From Baffinella frigidus (taxonomy: Eukaryota > Cryptophyceae > Cryptomonadales > Baffinellaceae): a DNA stretch of 12,583 nt. The position numbers and the translations under genes are program-made. The stretch spans positions 367,354 to 379,936 of the forward strand of contig MU646486.1 in assembly GCA_026770585.1 (NCBI GenBank), read 5' to 3'. A model generated the notes under the pieces. That model was not told where the DNA came from and searched no databases. It was given only the letters and a program-made list of their open reading frames with translations. Of the stretch, positions 1 through 6,400 are shown piece by piece (within the stretch, counting starts at the first letter, position 1; every line of letters begins with the position of its first letter).

Positions 1-191
1 TGCTGTGGCACCACCGAAGGACGCCCTGGTCGTGGCACCAGCGACGGAGCTACGAGCTCCAACGCGCGCCCGCCCTCCCCATCCGGAGGATTTTGTAAAG
101 CAAAAGAGTTTGTGCAATGATACCCGATTATGACGTTCGAGATTCCGGATTAATGAATCCTTTTAAGATTGGACCGACGCCATAATTCACA

Positions 192-216
192 ACGCCATAA
201 TCCAGGATTATGGCGT
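192..216. repeat. Perfect 25 bp palindrome
   Basis: Arms ACGCCATAATCC and GGATTATGGCGT surround one central A. A further GACGCCATAATTC lies just to the left (175-187) and CTGGATTATGCCC to the right, so it is probably the core of a short foldback element spanning roughly 120-240. Confidence 0.8.
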
Positions 217-429
217 ACTGGATTATGCCCTTTTAAGAAGTGGCCTTAGAGCTGTTGAGTACCTCGTTAGAGAGAGGGAAAACAAGTGCAAAATTGGGGG
301 GGGAGTGGAATTGTGATTCAACGAAACGCGTTCAAGTTACGGATTTTACGAGAGTGGTGGTACGATAAGCATCACGCCAAGCTGAACGATCGGGATCTCG
401 AGATGACTGATCGTGGGGGACCTGCGCGT

Positions 430-530
430 GAAGGGTGTAGTAAAAACAATACATGTAACGGTAACTTTGAAGGGTGTAGTAAAAAGGGTGTAGTAAAAAC
501 AATATTGGTGAAGGGTGTAGTAAAAACAAT
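430..530 (+). repeat. Four spaced copies of GAAGGGTGTAGTAAAAACAAT
   Basis: Copies lie at 430-450, 469-485, 486-503 and 510-530, the middle two shortened and abutting. The frame open through this stretch is a by-product of the repeat. Apart from this and the palindrome, 1-620 shows nothing I recognise. Confidence 0.85.
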
Positions 531-620
531 GTCGAGTGTTGTCGCTTGTAACAGATATGAACAGATGGACTAGCATTTTGTCACCCCTAATAGGGGACAA
601 AATCGTGTACAGTGGTGCAA

Positions 621-1025
621 GGCTAATGTAGCATAGCCTGCAGTAGCACGAGGCCCTATTGTAGCACGTCCGGCAAAGTCCTCGAGGGCAAAATCCTTAG
701 AACCGTATTTTTGAGGAAACCGACTTTAGGGCGGCGGTGGGAGTAAATATATGGCGCCGATACATGGTTGATACCGAAAACCTTCGGCGCGATGATCAGT
801 TGGATGAAGTTGGGCGCAGCAGGGTTCTGATCTACGGTGCTCAGGCCAACTTTTCGCGGCGCATCTTTTGGGCTAATATGTTCCTGGGCGATTCTCCCTG
901 CATCGTACGGTACCAGACACTGCCAGTTGTCCACCCAAACCATATGTTTCAGAGCTCAACAGCGCGCTCCTTAAGGGCTACCAATACCCTAATGTAGCAT
1001 GAGCCCTAATTTAGCACGTAGCATG
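621..1025 (+). repeat. Segment bounded by related direct repeats
   Basis: CTAATGTAGCAT with a following GAGGCCCTATTGTAGCACGT (621-668) recurs as CTAATGTAGCATGAGCCCTAATTTAGCACGT (986-1018, given here in pieces: CTAATGTAGCAT, GAGCCCTAATTTAGCACGT). The ~320 bp between them is open on both strands but I recognise no protein family. It may be a degraded mobile element. Confidence 0.4.
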
Positions 1026-1039
1026 ACCGGGCGGTCATG
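1022..1039. repeat. 18 bp palindrome next to the first MITE
   Basis: CATGACCG GG CGGTCATG, 8 bp arms, ending two bases before the MITE at 1041. Confidence 0.75.
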
Positions 1040-1040
1040 G

Positions 1041-1161
1041 TACAGGGGTACCTCGCTCATAAGAAACCGCCTCCCCCTAGGACCCTACAGTAGGACTATG
1101 CCTAGGGCCCTACGGCGGTCCTAGGGGGGTGGGCGTTTCTTATGAGCGAGGCACCCCTGTA
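1041..1161. mobile_element. Palindromic MITE, pogo/Tigger-like, copy 1
   Basis: The element is 121 bp. It starts TA CAGGGGTACCTCGCTCAT and ends with the reverse complement, ATGAGCGAGGCACCCCTG TA. Almost the whole element is self-complementary (CCCCCTAGGACC against GGTCCTAGGGGG inside). The flanking TA fits a Tc1/mariner-type target. The terminus CAGGGGTACCTCG resembles the CAGGCATACCTCG end I recall for Tigger (pogo) elements. No transposase is present, so it is non-autonomous. Confidence 0.8.
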
Positions 1162-1345
1162 CATTACGCCTTACACCACTGCTGTAGGGCCGTGTAGGGC
1201 CTGCACGGGTCGGGGAGCTCATCCGTAGATCGTTCCCATCTCCTTAAGAAAGCGGTGGGCGTGGCCTTTGATGTGAGTGTAATACAAAGCACCAAAACGC
1301 CATGTACGGTTTCCCGGAACACGAATCACGATTCTTCGTCACCGG

Positions 1346-1504
1346 TACCAGCTCGTAACGAGAGAGATTGATAATTTATTGCCAAACAGTCAGCGGCAGT
1401 GTCGCACATGCTACGCATTGTGCCATTTCTGTTCCCCGTGTCGGCCGCTCATTCGAGCATTTTCCGGATGGATTCTAACTCCACCTCCTACCAGCTCGTA
1501 ACGA
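1346..1504 (+). mobile_element. 127 bp insertion with 16 bp target duplication, copy 1
   Basis: A perfect direct repeat TACCAGCTCGTAACGA (1346-1361 and 1489-1504) flanks a 127 bp body (1362-1488). The body starts GAGAGATTGATAATTTATTG, contains CACATGCTACGCATTGTGCC and ends ACTCCACCTCC. A second copy of the body is at 5833-5962 with a different flanking repeat. I see no terminal inverted repeats and no protein. The long, variable duplication suggests retroposition, but there is no poly(A) tail. Confidence 0.8.
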
Positions 1505-1514
1505 TTGTATGGTC

Positions 1515-1623
1515 CGGGGGGGGGGGGGGTTCTTACGAACCAGGTACCCCCGCAGGCCTATGTCTAGGACCCTACGGTGGTCCTGGGGGGGGGGCTGTTT
1601 CTTATGAGCGAGGTAGCCCTGTA
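1515..1623. mobile_element. Palindromic MITE copy 2, rearranged
   Basis: It has a typical right end (GTTTCTTATGAGCGAGG to CTGTA) and the TAGGACC core, but its left part is another right-end-like segment (TTCTTACGAACCAGGTACCCC) preceded by a G run. It is probably a recombined or partial copy. Confidence 0.65.
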
Positions 1624-1719
1624 GCCCGGCCTCAGTGGGGTAGACGGACGATTCTCAAGTTGACAGTCCGGGTGTGCGGTACGAAACCGTCAACGTTGGA
1701 GCGAAAAAAGGCCCGGCCA

Positions 1720-1822
1720 CACCGGGGGGCTTGATGTGATCCGAAAGGAAGCATGGCCTTTCTACAGAACAAGTTCCGGTGTCCGCCTATGTTGGGAGCT
1801 CGAAGAACCTAAAGGACCTAAA
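1720..1822 (+). repeat. Interspersed repeat R1, copy 1
   Basis: It contains CCGAAAGGAAGCATGGCC, AGTTCCGGTGTCCGCC and GAACCTAAAGGACCTAAA. It pairs with the inverted copy at 2366-2470, so 1720-2470 is a possible foldback element with ~100 bp arms. Confidence 0.75.
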
Positions 1823-1965
1823 AGCACCAAATTCGTGAGCCCAGATCGACTGAGACCGAGCTAGAACCAGCATCCCATTCAGCTTTACCAAACACAAGAA
1901 TCTGCACCCCGTTCCGCTTCACATGAACATCCCTCAAGTGGCGAGTAGCCTATGACACTACTTCG

Positions 1966-2087
1966 TACAGGAGAACCTCGCTCAGAAGAAACCGCCGCCG
2001 CCCCCTAGGACCACCGCAGGGCCCTAGGGATAGCCTACTGTAGGGTCCTAGGGAGGAGCAGTTTCTTATGAGTGAGGTACCCCAGTA
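1966..2087. mobile_element. Palindromic MITE copy 3
   Basis: It runs from TACAGGAGAACCTCGCTCAG to TGAGGTACCCCAGTA, 122 bp, same internal palindrome with CCCTAGGGATAG in the centre. It lies inside the inverted pair of R1 repeats. Confidence 0.78.
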
Positions 2088-2125
2088 GGCCTACACGTAG
2101 GTTCCTGCATGTACGGCCTGCTGGG

Positions 2126-2154
2126 GGTCAAAGTTGACCTGGTCAAAGTTGACC
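2126..2154. repeat. Tandem palindromes GGTCAAAGTTGACC
   Basis: Two identical 14-mers (2126-2139, 2141-2154). A related perfect 16 bp palindrome CGGTCAAATTTGACCG is at 2604-2619. Confidence 0.8.
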
Positions 2155-2168
2155 CGCCCGCCTCTTAA

Positions 2169-2322
2169 GAGAGAGAGAGAGTGCGAGCCTCGGTCCTCGG
2201 TCGGACAGGTGATGAGCCTCGGCGGTTGACTGATAATGAAGGTATCTTAGATCTCGCCCTCCTAAGCGGGGTCTCAGAGAGAGACGTCAATTAAGAGAGA
2301 GAGAGCGAGAGAGAGAGAGAGA
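2169..2322 (+). repeat. GA microsatellites with TTAAG borders
   Basis: (GA)n at 2169-2181 and 2293-2322, each introduced by TTAAGAGAGAG, the second ending GAGACTTAAGGG. Confidence 0.85.
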
Positions 2323-2365
2323 CTTAAGGGATAATCTGCATCGTTCTCCTGCGCGGCGCTACGAT

Positions 2366-2470
2366 CCTTTAGGTTCTTGAGGTTCTTCGAGCTCCCAGCA
2401 TAGGCGGACACCGGAACTTATCCTACAGAAAGGGCATGCTTCCTTTCGGATCACATCAGGCCCCCCGGTG
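2366..2470 (-). repeat. Interspersed repeat R1, inverted copy 2
   Basis: It is the reverse complement of copy 1, matching from TTTAGGTTCTTCGAGCTCCC through GCATGCTTCCTTTCGGATCA to CCCCCCGGTG. Confidence 0.8.
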
Positions 2471-2541
2471 CAGAAGGATCGCGGCAGAAACCAACAGTGC
2501 AAGTTAAAATACTTATATAGGGACCACCCCGATTATCCCTT

Positions 2542-2587
2542 AAGTGGCCAGTAGGCTCATACGCCCTACCGTAGGGTCCTAGGACCT
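2542..2587 (+). repeat. 45 bp repeat R2, copy 1
   Basis: AAGTGGCCAGTAGGCTCATA then CGCCCTACCGTAGGGTCCTA. Further copies are at 3003-3050 and 3053-3095. Confidence 0.8.
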
Positions 2588-2636
2588 GCCTACGATCTCA
2601 TTACGGTCAAATTTGACCGCATGCCCACTTAAGGGA

Positions 2637-2747
2637 TACAGGGGTACCTCGCTCATAAGAAACTGCTCCTCCCTAGCACCCTACAGTAGGCTATCCCTAG
2701 GGTCCTATGGTGGTCCTGGGGGGGGGGGGGTGAGCGAGGTACCCTGT
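2637..2747. mobile_element. Palindromic MITE copy 4, right arm shortened
   Basis: The left arm TACAGGGGTACCTCGCTCAT is complete. The right arm lacks TTTCTTA and has a run of G before TGAGCGAGGTACCCTGT. It abuts copy 5 directly. Confidence 0.75.
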
Positions 2748-2856
2748 GCCTCGCTCATAAGAAAGCGCCCCCCCCCCTAGGACCTTCGTAGGGCCCTAGG
2801 CGTATGCCCACTGTACGGTCCTAGCGGGAGGCGCTTATGAGCGAGGTACCCCTGTA
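2747..2856. mobile_element. Palindromic MITE copy 5, left end shortened
   Basis: It begins GCCTCGCTCATAAGAAAGC without the TACAGGGGTA end and finishes GCTTATGAGCGAGGTACCCC followed by TGTA. It is head to tail with copy 4, sharing the junction. Confidence 0.75.
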
Positions 2857-2869
2857 CAAGGCCTTCACG

Positions 2870-2960
2870 CGAAAGGAAGCATGGCCTTTCTACAGAACAA
2901 GTTCCGGTGTCCGCCTATGTTGGGAGCTCGAAGAACCCAAAGGACCTAAAGGACCTAAAG
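2870..2960 (+). repeat. Interspersed repeat R1, copy 3
   Basis: It is nearly identical to copy 1 from CGAAAGGAAGCATGGCC to GGACCTAAAGGACC, and follows MITE copy 5 directly. Confidence 0.8.
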
Positions 2961-3002
2961 GAAATGCATGGCGACCATGTCGGGTTCGATCCGCCATCCC
3001 TC

Positions 3003-3095
3003 AAGTGGCCGGTAGGCTCATACGCCCTACCGTAGGGTCCTAGGACCTCCCTGAAGTGGCCAGTAGGCTCATACGCCCTACCGTAGGGCCCTAGC
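3003..3095 (+). repeat. 45 bp repeat R2, two tandem copies
   Basis: AAGTGGCC(G/A)GTAGGCTCATA is repeated at 3003 and 3054, each followed by CGCCCTACCGTAGGG(T/C)CC. The CCTACCGTAGG core is itself a short palindrome. Confidence 0.8.
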
Positions 3096-3169
3096 TAGGA
3101 CCTCAGCCTGGACCTGCCTAGGACCTCTGGCCACTGACGGGATAGGGCTCGCCCCGAATACAGTCGAGC

Positions 3170-3290
3170 TACAGGGGTACCTCGCACATAAGAAACGCCC
3201 CCCCCCCTAGGACCACCTTAGGGCCCTACGCATAGGCCTACTGTAGGGTTCTAGGGGGTGGCGGTTTCTTACTAGCGAGGTGCCCCTGTA
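3170..3290. mobile_element. Palindromic MITE copy 6
   Basis: It is 121 bp from TACAGGGGTACCTCGCACAT to CTAGCGAGGTGCCCCTGTA, TA at both ends. It lies about 110 bases past the protease stop codon in gene direction, so it may fall in the 3' untranslated region. Confidence 0.8.
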
Positions 3291-3352
3291 ATGGCCCGAG
3301 GCGGGCCCGTCCTACACCCGGGCCTCACATGCGCGGCGTAGGTTGACAGCAT

Positions 3353-3408
3353 GTCTTCGTAAGTTGACATGCTGTCTTCGTAAGTTGACAGCATGTTGAC
3401 TTACGAAG
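3353..3408. repeat. Competing hairpins over the protease stop codon
   Basis: CTTCGTAAG (3376-3384) pairs with CTTACGAAG (3400-3408), the latter containing the TAA stop in minus sense. Alternatively TTGACATGCTGTC (3364-3376) pairs with GACAGCATGTTGAC (3387-3400). GTCTTCGTAAGTTGACA occurs twice in direct repeat, 21 bases apart. Confidence 0.75.
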
Positions 3409-3457
3409 GGTTCTTCTGGTAGAGGAGCATGTACCCGGAGTAGTTGCCGCTTCCCTC
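3401..3457 (-). CDS. Exon H (terminal): GYMLLYQ block and stop codon
   Basis: The acceptor is CCCTAAACAG, directly next to the telomere-like array. The exon encodes [18 protein letters not shown] followed by TAA (3401-3403). The GYxLxYQ motif is the final beta-strand of USP catalytic domains (GYILFYQ or GYILFYE in USP46 and plant UBP3/4), and the family normally ends within a few residues of it, so this is a natural C-terminus. The reading phase (0) matches the end of exon G. The stop codon sits in the arm of a hairpin (3376-3408). I see no second copy of this exon. Confidence 0.93.
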   Translation of the reverse strand, partial: EGSGNYSGYMLLYQKNPS

Positions 3458-6400
3458 CTGTTTAGGGTTTAGGGTTTAGGGTTTAGGGTTTAGGGTTTAG
3501 GGTTTAGGGTTTAGGGTTTAGGGTTTAGGGTGTGGGGATTGGAGTTGGGGTTTGGGGTTTGGGGTTTGGGGTTTGGGGTTCGGGGTTTGGGGGTTAGGGT
3601 GCGGTGTTCGGTGTTCGGTGTTCGGTGTTCGGTGTTCGGGGTTTCGTGTTTCGTGTTTCGTGTTTCGTGTTTCGTGTTTCGTGTGTCGTGTGTCGGGTTC
3701 AGCTCTCACAGTTTTGCCGCAGGGCTTAGGGTTGAGGGTGTGTGGCTTAGGGTTTCGGGTTTAGGGGTCAGACCTGGGAGGACCCAAAGCAGGTATGGAG
3801 CTGTGAGTCGTCGATGCCCTCTACAGACTCGTCGTCGAAAAGGAACCTTGAATAAGGATTTCGGATTTAGGGTTTCTGTTTTCTGTTTTCTGGTTTCTGG
3901 TTTATGGTTTATGGTTTATGGGACCTGGGGTTGGGGGTTCGGATGTAGGGGTGTGGGGTTGGGGGTTAGGGTTCAGGGGTTAGGGTGACTGTAGGGTTTA
4001 AGGTTTAGGGTTCAGGGGTTAGGGCGGCGGTAGGGTTTAGGGTTTAGGGGTGAGGGGTGAGGGTGACGGTAGGGTGTGGGGGTGTGAGTCGTCGATGCCC
4101 TCTACGGGTTCGTGGTTGACGAGGAACCTTGCGTTACGGTTGTGGGGTTAGGGGTTTGAGGTTGAGGGTTTAGGGGTTGGCTTTTGGCTTTTGGGGGTTG
4201 AGGATTTTGGGGTTGGGTTTTGGGGTTAGGGTTTGGGGTTTGGGGTTTGGGGTTTGGGGTTTGGGGTTTGGGATTTAGGGTTTAGGGATTAGGACTGAGG
4301 GTTTAGGGGCGAGGGTGACGGTAGGGTTAAGGGTTTAGGGTTCAGGGGTTACGGTTGAGGGTGTGGGGTTTGGGGTTGAGGGTTCAAGGTTTAGGGATCA
4401 AGAAGAAGAAGTTTAGGGTTCCAGGTTCCGGGTTTCGCGTTTCGGGTTTCTGGTTTCTGGTTTCGGGTTTCGAGTCTCGAGTTTCTGGTTTCTGGTTTCT
4501 GGTTCAGGTTGTCAGGTTGGGTGTTCGCGTTCCGGGTTTCGGGTTTGACCACTGGTCGTGGATCTTCGAGAGGGCGACGTAGTGCCCGTGGTTCATCCCG
4601 CTCCCGACATGGATCACCACCTGCCCGGGTTAAGTTTCGGAAGCGTTCAGCCCTGGTTGGCTTTTTTATTCCCTTGAAAACGCTTCAAGCCCTCTGACGT
4701 GGACCAAACCCAGGACCTGCCAGAGTTATGCTTCCGGGGTTATACGTCAAGCTCTCCGACGTGGGACCAAACCCACCACACAGCGGACTTCGACGGGATT
4801 TCGAATAACCCTTGAGCGGTAAGGCCTACGACATTACCTACCGTAGGGTCGCAGGGGGGTTCCTACGGGGGTTCCTACGGACGCCACTTGTCGCATGGAT
4901 CGGTGCGGAATCGCACCGACTGGCTCCATCGCGCACCCGGAAGCAAAGAAGCTAAAAGCGAGGTTTGGTCCACTTCGTTGTTGGGGAGGGCGACGTGGAT
5001 TACAACCTTCGGGGGTTCTGGTCTGGGGTTCATGTTTTGTGTTTACGTTCATGTTTTTGTTTTAGGGTGTAGGGTTTGGGGTTTGGGGTTTGGGGTTTGG
5101 GGCTTGAGGTTTTGAGGTTTTGGGTTTTGGGGTTTGGGGTTTGGGGTTTGGGGCTCGGGGTTTAGGGTTTGGGGTTTAGGGTTTAGGGTCTAGAGGTTAG
5201 GGTTGAGGGTGTACGGTTTAGGGTGTAGGGTTTAGGTTGTAGCGTTTCGGGTGTAGCGCTTAGGGTTTAGGGTGTGGGGTAAACCGCAAAGAGGGAGAAC
5301 GAAGCGTCCTCATCTGCGGCGTCGCCCGTCGTGCTGTCCACGGGAACAGAGGTTACCACACGAGGCTACTCATGCGAACGGAACAAATGGACGATAGGGG
5401 TTTTGTGGGAAAGCCTGTGCACGGAAAGCGTGCAGGTACGTGACCAACTGCTGACTTTACATAAATATTTTTGTAGATGCGAACGTAATGCTGTGCAGTA
5501 TTGCAAAGAGGGAGAACGAAACATCCTCGTCCGCGGCGTCGCCCGTCGTGCTGTTTTCACGGGAACACAGGTTATGCCGTATTTTTCGTTACCAGAAACT
5601 AAAGATGTGTATCCGTTTCCTCTCCCATAACCTGTCCACGCCCGGTCATAACTGAGAATTTCAAGCGCGACGTTTCGCGCTAAAAGTGTTTCGTGGTACA
5701 AAAAATGTTGTACCGCCGGGCAACGGCTCCAATTCCCAACAGAGGGAGAACGAAGCATCCTCGTCCGCGGCGTCGCCCGCCGTGCTGTTTTCGAGGGTTT
5801 AGGGTTCAGGGATCAGGGGTTAACCCCCTACAGAGAGATTGATGATTTATTGCCAAACAACCAGCGTCAGCGCCGCACATGCTACGCATTGTGCCACTAC
5901 TGTACCCCGTGTCGGCCGCTCCTACGAGCATTTTCCGGATGGATTCTCACTCCACCTCCTACAACCCCCTACACCTGTAACTCTACACCTGAAACATGAA
6001 AAACAACCATAAACCCAATCATTAACCATAAACCCCAAAACTCATAGTGTAGAGTGTAGGGTTTAGGGTTCAGGGTTTAGGGGTTGGGGGTTAGGGTTTG
6101 GATTTACTGAAATCCGGCTCGGCCGCCTGCGAGAGCTGTTCAAAACAAAAATGGCAAGTCAAACTTCATCTGCGGCAACGAATAATTCTATCAGTTTCGG
6201 CAACGAAAATTACCACACAATTGGGCCATACTAGTAATAGTGGAGCATTTGTGTGGTAATTTTCGTTGATCAAATACTGATATTTTACGCGTTTCCGCAG
6301 TCGTGATTTCCTGAATTTCTGCCTACACCCTAAATGAATTTCTGCCTAAACCCTACACCCTACACTATGAAATTTCTGCCCAGTAGTTTCTGCCTACCGT

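Noticed and set aside
2-133. 44-codon frame open at the left edge (+), GC-rich, ending in TGA at 131-133
   Set aside because: Could be the end of a neighbouring gene, but there is no recognisable motif or splice evidence.
656-943. 95-codon minus-strand frame starting VWVDNWQ, possible transposase remnant
   Set aside because: No convincing catalytic motif; the opposite strand is open too.
2126-2154. TTGAC words as plant W-box regulatory sites
   Set aside because: TTGAC is part of several palindromic repeats here; nothing links it to a promoter.
3461-3530. Chromosome end
   Set aside because: The array is short and lies between two exons of one gene; it is interstitial.
3530-3988. Long + strand open frames rich in GFRV, VSGF, GLGF through 3530-3988, 4355-4582 and 9455-10168
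   Set aside because: They are translations of heptamer and 13-mer arrays; real exons lie on the opposite strand.
5366-5758. 130-codon minus-strand open frame
   Set aside because: It runs through two exon E copies in a frame different from the conserved one and matches nothing I know.
6100-6135. CTCGCAG|GCGGCCGAG as another exon D ghost
   Set aside because: Only about ten bases match and it is on the wrong side for an acceptor-side ghost; likely chance.
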